Part shown: one piece after another, positions 1-8,046 of the stretch | How positions within the stretch are numbered: position 1 is the stretch's first letter | Layout: each line of letters starts with the position of its first letter | Assembly: GCF_041346945.1 (NCBI RefSeq) | Contig: NZ_CP166850.1 | Span: 806,001 to 870,000, forward strand | Reading direction: 5' to 3' | Origin: Amycolatopsis sp. cg9 | GTDB taxonomy: Bacteria > Actinomycetota > Actinomycetes > Mycobacteriales > Pseudonocardiaceae | Length of the DNA stretch: 64,000 nt | Made by a program: the position numbers and the translations under genes | Notes under the pieces: generated by a model | Told to the model about the DNA's origin: nothing | The model's database searches: none | Seen by the model: the letters and a program-made list of their open reading frames with translations, nothing else

Positions 1-100
1 GAGATCGGGCGGCCGATCGGGCAGCTTAGGGGAAACCCGCGCCGCGACACTGGGGTTGTCCCCATGCCGGGTGCGCGCCCGGGCTGGCACCCTGGACCCC

Positions 101-2251
101 ATGCCAGCCGAGCCCGAGCCGCCGCGCCGCCGCCGACCCTGGTCGACGTCCGGGTGGCTGCTGCTCGTGCTGCTGGCCGTCTTCGCGTTCGGGCTGATCG
201 CCTCGCGCCCGCCGTCGCCGCCCGACCAGGGGCCGCCGACCGGGGACGTGCTCGCCGCGCAGAACGCCATCGACGCGCTCGTGCACCCCGGTCCGCACCC
301 CGACGCCCTCGCGAAGCTGCCGAAGGACTTCACCGCGCTCAGCGGCGTCACCCCGGGCGAGATGACCGCGCGCGACGGCACCGTCCGCGCGGTCCACGTC
401 GACGGCGGGTGCTCGACGCCGTGGGGTGACGACAACACCAAGTGGGACTACGCCGTGCCGTGCAAGGCGCACGACCTCGGCTACGACCTGCTGCGCTACG
501 CCGACCGCAAGGGCCACCCGCTCGGCCCGGAGGTCCGCGAGGCGCTCGACGACCGGCTCTCCTACGACATGCACCACGCCTGCGACCTCAACCCGATGAA
601 CTCGGCGCTCACCTGCCGGGTGGTCGCGTCGCTCTACTCCGCCGGCCTGGTCGTCAACTCGTGGCACCAGCGCTGGGGCCCGCCGGTCGGCGACCCGATC
701 GGGCCGATGGTCGCCGGGGTGCTGGTGATCGCCTGCTTGCTGGTGTTCCGGCTGCGCGGCTGGCTGCGGACCCGCCGCGAACCACGGCGGCCGGCTCCCA
801 CGGCCCCCGCCGACGTCAGCCGGTGGGCGCTGCTCGGCGCCGCCGGTGTCGTCCTCCTGCTCCTCGGCGAGTCCGCGACGGCGCTCGCGCACTGGGCCGG
901 CGCCGCCGAGACGGCGTGGTGGCCGCTCACCTGGCTCACCCAGCTCGCCCCGCTGATCTTCTTCGCCGGCGGCCACGCCAACGCCGCCGGCTGGCGCGCC
1001 GAACAGGAGCAGGGCGGCGGCTACCGCCACTTCCTGGCCGAGCGCGCCAGCCCGCTGCTGCGCCCGGCGCTGATCTTCGCCGTCGTCGCGCTGCTGACGC
1101 CGCTCGCGCTCGAACTGCTCGGCAGCCCGGCCGGGACGACGGCCACGGTCATGCGGATCGCGCTGCACCCGCTCTGGCTGCTCGGGGTCTACCTGCTGAC
1201 GATCGTCTGCGCGCCCCCGCTGCTGGCGCTGCACCGCCGGGCGCCGGCGGCCGCGGCCGCCGGGCTGCTCGCGCTGGTCGTCGGCGGCGAGGTGGCCGCC
1301 GAAGCGGCCGGCTCACCCCTGCCCCGCTACGCGGCGACGTTCGCTCTCGCGCTCCTCGCCCAGCAGCTCGCCTTCGCGCACGCCGACGGCGTACGCCCGT
1401 CGCGGCGCCTCCTCGCCGTGGCCGCCGCGACCGGCGTCGCGGGTCTCGCCGTGACGAGCGTCCTGCGGGACGGGCCGCCTGTCCTGCTCGGCAGCCCGGG
1501 CGCCCCGGCGGCGTTGTCGGCGCCGCCGTGGGGCGTGCTGCTGCTCGGCCTGGTCCAGCTGGGCGTGCTCGGGCTGCTCGCCGTCCCGCTGGCCCGGCTC
1601 GGCCGGCGGCCCGGCGTCGCCACCGCGTGCCGGTTCGTGCTGCGCGCGCCGATGAGCCTCTACCTGGCGTTCCTCGCCGCGATGCTGCTGCTCGTCGCCG
1701 TCGTCTACCTGCCGGGGCGGATCGCTGACGGGCTGAGCTGGCTGATCCGGCCGCGGACGCTGGTCGCGGTCGGGCTGCTCGCGGTGCCCGCGACCGTCGT
1801 CTTCTGGTGGTTCGAGCGGCACACCCACGGCGCGCGGGCGCCGCGCGCCGCCGAGCTGCCCGGCCGCCGGACGGCGGTGCTCACCCGGGCCGCGGCCGTG
1901 CTCGGCATCGGCTACGCGGTGCTCGGCGTGTTCGGCTTCGCACTGACCCGGTTCGGCGGGGTGGCCGCCGACGCCGACCTGCTCGGCCTGCGGCTCGACC
2001 CGATCCAGAGCCTGGTGCACCTGCTGCTCGGGGTCTTCCTGCTGCACACGATCCGGATCGGGGCGGGCGCGGCGACCGGCACCTGGCTGGCCACGGCGCT
2101 CGCCTGCGCGCCCTCCCTGCTGTTCGCCGCCGATGGCAGCACGCCCGGCTTCCTCGGCGTCACGCTGCACGCGGTGACCGCGGCGTTCGCCCTGCTCGCC
2201 GCGGCCGGGACGCTGCTGCCGGTCAGACGCCCGGTAAGCGCGGCGTCCTGA
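101..2251 (+). CDS. Membrane protein: phospholipase A2 domain fused to acyltransferase-3-like and DUF4383-like regions
   Basis: The 716-residue product starts with a membrane anchor (about residues 18-35), followed by an extracytoplasmic domain (about 45-190) that looks like prokaryotic phospholipase A2. It has the CxxHDxGY core (C121, H124, D125) and a downstream DxxxxDMxxxC helix (D151, D156, C161), as in Streptomyces secreted PLA2. From about residue 195 the protein becomes strongly hydrophobic and resembles actinobacterial acyltransferase-3 proteins (a GGHANA turn near 290, then an LHPLWLLGVYLL-type helix). The last ~110 residues resemble DUF4383 membrane proteins. A plausible role is lipid deacylation coupled to acyl transfer at the outer membrane face, but this is inference. 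The ATG at 101 was preferred over the GTG at 56 because the anchor then begins close to the N-terminus. The combination is unusual (see findings). Confidence 0.75.
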   Translation: MPAEPEPPRRRRPWSTSGWLLLVLLAVFAFGLIASRPPSPPDQGPPTGDVLAAQNAIDALVHPGPHPDALAKLPKDFTALSGVTPGEMTARDGTVRAVHVDGGCSTPWGDDNTKWDYAVPCKAHDLGYDLLRYADRKGHPLGPEVREALDDRLSYDMHHACDLNPMNSALTCRVVASLYSAGLVVNSWHQRWGPPVGDPIGPMVAGVLVIACLLVFRLRGWLRTRREPRRPAPTAPADVSRWALLGAAGVVLLLLGESATALAHWAGAAETAWWPLTWLTQLAPLIFFAGGHANAAGWRAEQEQGGGYRHFLAERASPLLRPALIFAVVALLTPLALELLGSPAGTTATVMRIALHPLWLLGVYLLTIVCAPPLLALHRRAPAAAAAGLLALVVGGEVAAEAAGSPLPRYAATFALALLAQQLAFAHADGVRPSRRLLAVAAATGVAGLAVTSVLRDGPPVLLGSPGAPAALSAPPWGVLLLGLVQLGVLGLLAVPLARLGRRPGVATACRFVLRAPMSLYLAFLAAMLLLVAVVYLPGRIADGLSWLIRPRTLVAVGLLAVPATVVFWWFERHTHGARAPRAAELPGRRTAVLTRAAAVLGIGYAVLGVFGFALTRFGGVAADADLLGLRLDPIQSLVHLLLGVFLLHTIRIGAGAATGTWLATALACAPSLLFAADGSTPGFLGVTLHAVTAAFALLAAAGTLLPVRRPVSAAS

Positions 2252-2380
2252 CCAGGCGAAAGCGCCGAGCCTGCGGGAAACTGGGTGGTGCATGACACAT
2301 TCGTGGGGGGATGTGTAACGCTACGGCAACCCGGGGAAGGCACCATGCGTCCCAACCCCAGGACCACCGATCGAAGCAGT

Positions 2381-2386
2381 GAGGAG
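2381..2386 (+). promoter_or_regulatory. Ribosome binding site of LCP gene
   Basis: GAGGAG lies 8 nt before the GTG at 2395 and decides that start. An ATG at 2345 is out of frame. Confidence 0.7.
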
Positions 2387-2394
2387 TCGCCCGC

Positions 2395-4053
2395 GTGGAT
2401 CACCCGCCTCGGAACGGGCAAGGCGACCGCCGCCCCGCCCGGCCCCGGCAGGACGAGCCAGGCCGGCGCACCCCACCGCCGTCCCGCCGCCCGGCGCCCC
2501 GCCGCGAGCCCGTGGACGCCCGCCGTGCCGCGCCGCCGCCGCGCCGCCCCCAGCCGCGCCCGGTCGCGCGGGGCCGCCGCAACTCGTTCCGCGGCGCGAA
2601 GATCGCGCTGGCCGTGGTGTCGCTGCTGGTGATGGGCCTGACCGGGTACGCGTGGGCCGCCATGCAGGGCCTGGTCAACGGGCTGAACTACGCGAACGTG
2701 ATCAGCGACGGCGGCGGGGGCGACAAGCCGGCCGACGGCGCCCGCGACATCCTGCTGGTCGGCCTCGACAGCCGCACCGACGCCCAGGGCAACCCGCTGT
2801 CGCGCGAGGTGCTCGACGAGCTGCGCGCCGGCGACTCCGACGGCGAGCTCAACACCGACTCGCTGATCTTCGTGCACATCCCGAACGACGGCAGCAAGGC
2901 CGTCGCGATGTCGCTGCCGCGCGACTCCTACGTCGACATCCCCGGCTACGGCAAGCACAAGATCAACTCCGCGTACGCCCGCGCGATGCTGCAGGCCCGC
3001 AAGGACCTGCAGAAGCAGGGCGTCACCGACCCGAAGGAGCTCGACGTCAAGGCCAACCAGGCCGGGGCGAAGGAGCTCATCGAGACCATCGAGAAGCTCA
3101 CCGGGTCCACCATCGACAACTACGCCGCGGTCAACCTGCTCGGCTTCAGCGACATCACGAAGGCCATCGGCGGCGTCGACGTCTGCCTCAACGACAACGT
3201 CAAGGACCAGTACTCCGGCGCCGACTTCACCAAGGGCCAGCACACGATCTCCGGTGTGCAGGCGCTCGAGTTCGTCCGGCAGCGCCACGGCCTGCCCAAC
3301 GGCGACCTCGACCGGGTCGTCCGGCAGCAGGTGTTCATGGCGGGCATGGCCCGCAAGGTGCTGTCGGCGGGCACGCTGACCAATCCCGGCAAGCTCAGCG
3401 ATCTGATCGACGCCATCAAGAAGTCGGTCGTGCTCAACCAGAACTGGGACATCTTCGGGTTCGCCCAGCAGATGAAGGGCCTGACCGGCGGCCAGCTCGA
3501 GTTCCGCACCATCCCGGTGAAGAACATCGAGTACAAGACCCCCGAAGACGGCACGGCCATCCAGGTCGACCCGGCCGAGGTGAAGCAGTTCGTCCAGAGC
3601 CTCGCCGGGCCGCAGCCGGGCCAGACCGCGCCGCCGGCGCAGCAGGCCGACCCGGCGAACAAGGCGACCACGGTCGACGTCCGCAACGCCTCCGGCAAGA
3701 CCGGCCTGGCCGCGAGCGTCGCCAAGACCCTCGAAGGCAAGGGCTTCACCTCCGGCGACACGGCGAACGCGACCTCGCGCAAGACGACGGTCATCTGGGT
3801 GCCGAAGGGCGGCAAGGACAAGGGCCAGGCCGTCGCGGACGCGCTGGGCGGCTCGCCGACGATCCAGGAGGACAAGAGCGTCCAGGCCGGCCACGTGACG
3901 GTCTTCCTCGGCGCCGACTACGAGGGCACGACGTCGGACGCGAGCTCGGGCGCCGGGGCCGGTGCCTCGTCGAGCGCGCCGTCCCAGGCCGCCGCGCCGC
4001 CGGCCGACGAGGACAAGCCGATCACGGCCGAGGGCGTTCCCTGCGTCAACTGA
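2395..4053 (+). CDS. LytR-CpsA-Psr (LCP) family protein with LytR_C domain
   Basis: The 552-residue protein has a basic, proline-rich cytoplasmic head (1-68), one membrane helix (about 70-92), an LCP catalytic domain (about 115-320) and a C-terminal LytR_C domain (about 430-515). LCP landmarks are visible: DILLVGLDSR, NTDSL, the basic SLPRDSYVDI segment and the arginine pair in FVRQRHG...DRVVRQQ. LCP enzymes transfer lipid-linked glycopolymers such as arabinogalactan or teichoic acids onto peptidoglycan outside the cell. The extreme C-terminus is Ala/Ser-rich and disordered-looking, ending in a lone CVN. Start chosen by the GAGGAG at 2381. Substrate cannot be told from sequence. Confidence 0.92.
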   Translation: MDHPPRNGQGDRRPARPRQDEPGRRTPPPSRRPAPRREPVDARRAAPPPRRPQPRPVARGRRNSFRGAKIALAVVSLLVMGLTGYAWAAMQGLVNGLNYANVISDGGGGDKPADGARDILLVGLDSRTDAQGNPLSREVLDELRAGDSDGELNTDSLIFVHIPNDGSKAVAMSLPRDSYVDIPGYGKHKINSAYARAMLQARKDLQKQGVTDPKELDVKANQAGAKELIETIEKLTGSTIDNYAAVNLLGFSDITKAIGGVDVCLNDNVKDQYSGADFTKGQHTISGVQALEFVRQRHGLPNGDLDRVVRQQVFMAGMARKVLSAGTLTNPGKLSDLIDAIKKSVVLNQNWDIFGFAQQMKGLTGGQLEFRTIPVKNIEYKTPEDGTAIQVDPAEVKQFVQSLAGPQPGQTAPPAQQADPANKATTVDVRNASGKTGLAASVAKTLEGKGFTSGDTANATSRKTTVIWVPKGGKDKGQAVADALGGSPTIQEDKSVQAGHVTVFLGADYEGTTSDASSGAGAGASSSAPSQAAAPPADEDKPITAEGVPCVN

Positions 4054-4160
4054 CCCGGTCGCCGGGACTCCGTTAACCCGTTCGGCCTAACTCGCGCAAT
4101 CGGTATCAAAGACATGCCCGAATTCGCGTAAGGGCCGGGCTCCTGCGCACTTACATACAC

Positions 4161-4706
4161 GTGAGGGTGCACCTGCACGGGAAAGTTGTCACCACCGTAC
4201 GGGTGCCGCGGGAGCGCACGGCAGGGGAAATTGATGTGCTGATCGACGGTGAGGAGTACCAGCGGATCCTCGGGGACGAGCTCCGCAAGCTCCGGCGCAG
4301 CCGAGGGTGGACGCGCAAGGAGCTCAACCAGCACCTGCAGAGCGAGATTTCGCTGCAGACGCTGGCCACTTACGAGCTGGGCACGAGACAGTGCTCCGTC
4401 GTGCGCCTGGTCGAGCTGTGCGTCGCGATGGACGAGCTGCCCCAGGACCTGCTGGCCAAGGTGCACCGGCGGGTGTTCGTCGACGAGCCCGGCCGGGTCC
4501 GCGTCGACCTGCGCAAGGTCGTCGCCGACGAGTCCGCCGAGCTGCTCCCGCTGCGCCGCTGGGCCGAGGACCGGCTGCGGCAGTCCGGCGACCACGGCGC
4601 CGCCGAGGTGGCGCTCGACCTCCCCGCGCTGGAGCGCATGGCCGAGCTCTGCGAGCTGCCGACCGTCGAACTGATCGCCCGCCTCCGCCGCTACGTCTCC
4701 CGCTAG
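4161..4706 (+). CDS. XRE-family helix-turn-helix regulator
   Basis: The 181-residue protein has a short N-terminal beta-like segment, then an XRE/Cro-type HTH (about residues 36-95) with the pattern ILGDELRKLRRSRGWTRKEL...SLQTLATYELGTRQ. The C-terminal half (about 100-181) is charged and helical and could bind a partner or dimerise. No ligand domain is recognised. The GTG at 4161 is used; another GTG two codons later is possible. It stands alone between LCP and the convergent monooxygenase, from which it is separated by a strong inverted repeat. Regulon unknown. Confidence 0.75.
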   Translation: MRVHLHGKVVTTVRVPRERTAGEIDVLIDGEEYQRILGDELRKLRRSRGWTRKELNQHLQSEISLQTLATYELGTRQCSVVRLVELCVAMDELPQDLLAKVHRRVFVDEPGRVRVDLRKVVADESAELLPLRRWAEDRLRQSGDHGAAEVALDLPALERMAELCELPTVELIARLRRYVSR

Positions 4707-4711
4707 TCCCC

Positions 4712-4768
4712 GCGTCATGAGGGGCACCCTGATGGCTTCGACGGCCACGGGGGTGCCCCTCATGACGC
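4712..4768. terminator. Perfect 18-bp inverted repeat between convergent genes
   Basis: Arms 4712-4729 and 4751-4768 are exact reverse complements (core ATGAGGGGCACCC), with a 21-nt loop. It lies between the stop codons of the XRE gene and the monooxygenase and can act as a bidirectional terminator. There is no U-tract. Confidence 0.7.
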
Positions 4769-4769
4769 A

Positions 4770-6227
4770 TCAGCCGACCCGGAAGTCCTCGCGCCGCACC
4801 TTCCGCGTGTCCAGCCAGTAGCGCCAGGTGAAGCCGGGCCAGATCGTCCGGTTCACGCCCTTGGCGTCGAGGTACCAGCTCTTGCAGCCGCCGCGGGTCC
4901 AGATGCCCTTCGCCAGCTTGCGCTGGATCGCGGTGTTGAACCGCTCCTGCACCTCCGGCTTCGGCTCGATGGCCTTCCCGCGGGCCAGCCGCAGCGCCTC
5001 CGCGACGTAGGAGATCTGGGCCTCGATCATGAACACGACCGAGTTGTGCCCGAGGCCGGTGTTCGGCCCGAGCAGGAAGAACAGGTTCGGGAAGCCGCTG
5101 ACGGTGATCCCGAGGTGCGTCCGCATCCCCTCGGTCGCCCACTCCTTGCCGAGGTTGCGCCCGTCGCGGCCGACGATCTCCAGGTCGTCGAAGGCGTCGG
5201 TGACGTGGAAGCCGGTGCCGTAGACGATGACGTCGGCTTCGTGCTCGACCCCGGCCGCGTCGACGACGCCGCGTTCGCGGACCTCCCGGACGCCGTCGGT
5301 CACGACGTCGACGTTGTCCCGCGCCAGCGCCGGGTAGTAGTCGTTGGAGATGAGCACGCGCTTGCAGCCCATGGTGTAGTCCGGGGTGACCTTGCGCCGC
5401 AGCGCCGGGTCGCTGATCGCGCGGTCGATGTTGCGCTTGGCCAGCCGCTGCCCCAGCTTCATCACCCACGACTGGCCGTTGAAGCCGATCGCCCGCGCTT
5501 CGAGCAGCCAGTACAGCAGGTTCCGGTAGGCGCGCTGGGCCGGCGGGAACGCCTTGAACAGCGCGCGGGTGCGCCCGGACATCTCGTGGTCGGCCTTGGG
5601 CATGATCCACGGCGGCGTCCGCTGGAACAGCGTCAGCTCGGCTACCTCGGGCGCGATCTTCGGCACGAACTGGACCGCGCTGGCGCCGGTGCCGATCACG
5701 GCGACCTTCTTGCCCGCGAGGTCGACGTCGTGGCGCCACTGCGCGGAGTGGTAGGCCGGACCCTCGAACTTCTCGATGCCCGGCAGGTCCGGGACCATCG
5801 GCAGGTGCAGCGCACCGACCCCGGCGACCAGGGCGTTCCCCACGAACTCGTCGCCGCCCCTCGTGGCGACGTGCCAGCGGTTCTCGTCTGCGTCCCAGCG
5901 GGCGCCGGTCATCTCCTGGCCGAACCGGATGAAGCGACGCAGGTCGTGCTTGTCGGCGACCTCGCGCATGTAGCGCCAGATCTCCGGCTGCGGCGAGTAG
6001 GCCCGTGACCAGCCCGGGTTCTGCTCGAAGGAGAACGAGTACATGTGCGACGGGATGTCGCAGGCGCACCCGGGGTAGCTGTTGTCGCGCCAGGTCCCGC
6101 CGACGTCGTGCGCCTTTTCGAGGATGACGAAGTCGTCGCGCCCCTCCTTGCGCAGCTGGATCGCCATGCCGAGACCGGAGAAGCCGGTCCCGACGATGAC
6201 GACCCCGGTCTCCGTGCGGTTGCCCAT
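4770..6227 (-). CDS. Flavin-dependent Baeyer-Villiger-type monooxygenase
   Basis: The 485-residue protein has an N-terminal FAD-binding Rossmann motif GTGFSG (13-18), an NADPH Rossmann motif GTGASA (179-184), and between them the Baeyer-Villiger fingerprint FxGxxxHxxxW (F154, G156, H160, W164). Length and motifs fit class B flavoprotein monooxygenases such as the EthA/steroid/cyclohexanone type, which insert oxygen next to carbonyls or oxidise N/S. The substrate is not evident. It is divergent from a TetR gene, and the 73-bp gap holds a likely operator, so induction by its substrate through that TetR is a reasonable inference. Confidence 0.9.
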   Translation of the reverse strand: MGNRTETGVVIVGTGFSGLGMAIQLRKEGRDDFVILEKAHDVGGTWRDNSYPGCACDIPSHMYSFSFEQNPGWSRAYSPQPEIWRYMREVADKHDLRRFIRFGQEMTGARWDADENRWHVATRGGDEFVGNALVAGVGALHLPMVPDLPGIEKFEGPAYHSAQWRHDVDLAGKKVAVIGTGASAVQFVPKIAPEVAELTLFQRTPPWIMPKADHEMSGRTRALFKAFPPAQRAYRNLLYWLLEARAIGFNGQSWVMKLGQRLAKRNIDRAISDPALRRKVTPDYTMGCKRVLISNDYYPALARDNVDVVTDGVREVRERGVVDAAGVEHEADVIVYGTGFHVTDAFDDLEIVGRDGRNLGKEWATEGMRTHLGITVSGFPNLFFLLGPNTGLGHNSVVFMIEAQISYVAEALRLARGKAIEPKPEVQERFNTAIQRKLAKGIWTRGGCKSWYLDAKGVNRTIWPGFTWRYWLDTRKVRREDFRVG

Positions 6228-6264
6228 GGCGCGCCTCCCTGTACCTGTTACCGGTCGTCCATCT

Positions 6265-6275
6265 TACTCAGAGTA
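6265..6275. promoter_or_regulatory. Candidate TetR operator in divergent promoter
   Basis: TACTC-A-GAGTA is an 11-bp dyad within the gap between the monooxygenase and TetR starts. It is flanked by further GTTAC...GTTAC repeats (6247-6251 and 6277-6281). Confidence 0.5.
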
Positions 6276-6287
6276 GGTTACTGCCGG

Positions 6288-6293
6288 TAGAGT
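6288..6293 (+). promoter_or_regulatory. -10 element, probable leaderless start for TetR
   Basis: TAGAGT ends 7 nt before the ATG at 6301; no Shine-Dalgarno is present. Confidence 0.5.
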
Positions 6294-6300
6294 GTTGCCC

Positions 6301-6900
6301 ATGACGACCGCGAAGCGCAAGCGCATGCCCCGGGCCGAGCGGATGCGACAGATGATCGAGGTCGCCGAAGAGGTCTTCGCGGCCCGCGGCTACACGGCGG
6401 CGTCGATGGACGAGATCGCGGAACTGGTGGGCGTCTCCAAGCCGATGCTCTACGAGTACTTCAACTCGAAGGAAGGCCTGCTGCTGGCCTGCATCCGGCA
6501 GTCGCGGGCGGTGCTGCGCGAGGTCACCGAGCAGGCGACGGTCGGCGCGACGACGGCCGAGGACGCGCTGCGCCGCGGCCTGCTGGCGTTCTTCGTCTTC
6601 ATCCGGGAGCGGCGCCAGGCGTGGTCACTGCTGCGCCACGAGATGGCACTGATCGGCACCCCGGCCGCGGACGAGGTCGAGGAGACCCGCCGCCAGCAGA
6701 CCGACCTGATCGCCGCCCTGATGAGCGGCTACTTCGACAGCGGCGACGAGCTGCGGGCCGAAGCGGCCGCGGAATTCGTGGTCGGAGCGTGCGAACGGCT
6801 CGCGATCTGGTGCGAAAAGCACGAGGAAGTGGACCCCGCGACGGCCACCGAATACGCCATGGACGTGCTGTGGAGCGGCCTGCAGCACCGTGCACGGTAA
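6301..6900 (+). CDS. TetR/AcrR family transcriptional regulator
   Basis: The 199-residue protein has a TetR HTH at about residues 15-60 (AEEVFAARGYTAASMDEIAELVGVSK followed by MLYEYF), then an all-helical ligand-binding region. It is transcribed away from the monooxygenase, the classical arrangement for a repressor of a catabolic or detoxifying flavoenzyme. The ATG at 6301 is preferred over a TTG three codons upstream because of the -10 element spacing. Confidence 0.9.
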   Translation: MTTAKRKRMPRAERMRQMIEVAEEVFAARGYTAASMDEIAELVGVSKPMLYEYFNSKEGLLLACIRQSRAVLREVTEQATVGATTAEDALRRGLLAFFVFIRERRQAWSLLRHEMALIGTPAADEVEETRRQQTDLIAALMSGYFDSGDELRAEAAAEFVVGACERLAIWCEKHEEVDPATATEYAMDVLWSGLQHRAR

Positions 6901-7083
6901 CCTGCAAGTGCATTAGGCCATTCGGTCGTTACTCACTGCTGTCGTGTCCTGTGACACAGAGTTGCTCTACGGTATCGAGGACACGGTAGAAAGTGTGCTG
7001 GACTTTTCGCAGCCGAGAGGGGGCGCGAGTACCGCGTCATGGGAATGCGGTAGCCGCGTCACGGTTGTGTAAAGCATGGTGGT

Positions 7084-7093
7084 GGAGGAGAGG
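7084..7093 (+). promoter_or_regulatory. Strong ribosome binding site
   Basis: GGAGGAGAGG precedes the GTG at 7097. It sits inside the longer open frame that begins at 7076 and so argues for the downstream start. Confidence 0.65.
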
Positions 7094-7096
7094 GGC

Positions 7097-7525
7097 GTGA
7101 GGCAGATGGTGGAAGCGATCACGGCGACGTACGTCCAAGAGGACGCCGACTGGAAGATCACGGTCAGCGGCCGCGGCAAGGAGCTGACCGCCAGGGCACC
7201 GGGCATCATCGCCGCACGCGACCGGGCGGACCAGCTGGTCGAGGAGCTCGGCGACGGCAAGGCGACGGTGGTGCACCTGCTCAACGGCAGCGCACTGGAC
7301 TTCACCAGCGCCTACATGACCGCGCGGCTGACGCTCCCCAAGCTCCCGCCGCTCGAGGTCCCGCCGCCCGGCAGCGTGCCTAAGCAGCAGAGCACGGAGG
7401 CCGCGGACAAGAAGCCGCAGCTGCCGCCGAGCAAGCAGCTCCCGAAGGCCGTCGAGGACCGCAAGGCCCCCGCCGCCGAGCCGGCGCCCGCCGCGGAGAG
7501 CAAGGCGCCGGCCAAACAGGCCTGA
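7097..7525 (+). CDS. Conserved hypothetical protein, HicB-like N-terminal fold
   Basis: The 142-residue product has an N-terminal segment of about 55 residues with the pattern A-x-Y-x5-W-x-I-x-V...T-x-A...A...A-x-x-L, which resembles the small alpha/beta HicB-like antitoxin fold common in actinobacteria. A Pro/Ala/Lys-rich tail follows (about 90-142) and is probably disordered. No HicA-like toxin lies next to it, so an antitoxin role is not supported. Start set by the Shine-Dalgarno at 7084. It converges on a DUF3618 gene 3 bp away. Confidence 0.6.
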   Translation: MRQMVEAITATYVQEDADWKITVSGRGKELTARAPGIIAARDRADQLVEELGDGKATVVHLLNGSALDFTSAYMTARLTLPKLPPLEVPPPGSVPKQQSTEAADKKPQLPPSKQLPKAVEDRKAPAAEPAPAAESKAPAKQA

Positions 7526-7528
7526 GCG

Positions 7529-7750
7529 CTACTTGAGGAGCTTGCGCACCAGCAGGACGAGCACGAGGATCCCGCCACCGATCAGCGGGTACTTCACCTT
7601 CGGGTTGTCCAGCTTGGCGCGCACGCCGTCCTTGGCCGCGTCGGCGAGCTTCTTGGGGTCGGCCTTGACGGTGAGCTGGTCGAGCGTCGCCGCCAGAGCG
7701 GTCCTGGCCTGCTCGATCTCACGCTCGATCGTCTCGGGGTCGCGAGCCAC
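7529..7750 (-). CDS. DUF3618 family small membrane protein
   Basis: A 73-residue protein beginning ARDPETIEREIEQAR after the initiator and ending in a single transmembrane helix (about 55-70) with a basic KLLK tail. This is the pattern of DUF3618 proteins, abundant in actinobacteria and often annotated as small membrane proteins of unknown role. The start is the GTG at 7750, preceded by a GAGGAGG ribosome site; the longer frame upstream would run into the tRNA. Confidence 0.85.
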   Translation of the reverse strand: MARDPETIEREIEQARTALAATLDQLTVKADPKKLADAAKDGVRAKLDNPKVKYPLIGGGILVLVLLVRKLLK

Positions 7751-7849
7751 GTGTCCTCCTCGCCGAATGGGTCTTCCGCGCCCCAACTTAGTCGACCGCC
7801 CCACCGCCTCCGCACGGGCCACGCCGCACGCTACGCTTCCGAGTGCTGG

Positions 7850-7923
7850 GGGCCCGTAGCCCAATTGGCAGAGGCACATGGTTTAGGTCCATGCCAGTGA
7901 GAGTTCGAGTCTCTCCGGGCCCA
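7850..7923 (+). tRNA. tRNA with UAG anticodon and short variable loop
   Basis: A full cloverleaf can be drawn: acceptor GGGCCCG (7850-7856) with CGGGCCC (7916-7922), D arm 7859-7875 containing GG at 7867-7868, anticodon stem CATGG/CCATG (7877-7881, 7889-7893), loop TTTAGGT with anticodon TAG at 7884-7886, and T arm GAGAG-TTCGAGT-CTCTC (7899-7915). Discriminator is A7923; CCA is not encoded. The anticodon would read the leucine codon CUA. The variable loop is only 5 nt (7894-7898), whereas bacterial tRNA-Leu normally has a long class II arm. The identity is therefore uncertain (see findings). Confidence 0.85.
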
Positions 7924-8005
7924 CTCGCTCGTGAGCGAGTCCTGCTCGGCGCTTTGCGCCTTCGCCGGACTCGCTCGTCGTGTCTTCCGGGGGTGCGACC
8001 CCCGG
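7923..8005 (+). terminator. Two GC-rich hairpins after the tRNA
   Basis: ACTCGCTC/GAGCGAGT (7923-7940) and CCGGGGGT-GCG-ACCCCCGG (7987-8005) could end tRNA transcription. No U-tract follows either. The first overlaps the discriminator base. Confidence 0.5.
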
Positions 8006-8046
8006 GCCCCGCCCGGCGGGCTTCGCCCCCGGACCCCCTGCCGTGG

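Noticed and set aside
1..100. Gene in the first 100 bp
   Set aside because: Only short frames; a small dyad (GATCGGGCGGCCGATC, 3-18) is seen, with no coding signal.
7097..7525. HicAB toxin-antitoxin pair
   Set aside because: HicB-like fold only; no HicA-like small dsRBD toxin beside it.
7884..7886. TAG anticodon taken as an amber suppressor
   Set aside because: Anticodon UAG reads CUA; an amber suppressor would need CUA.
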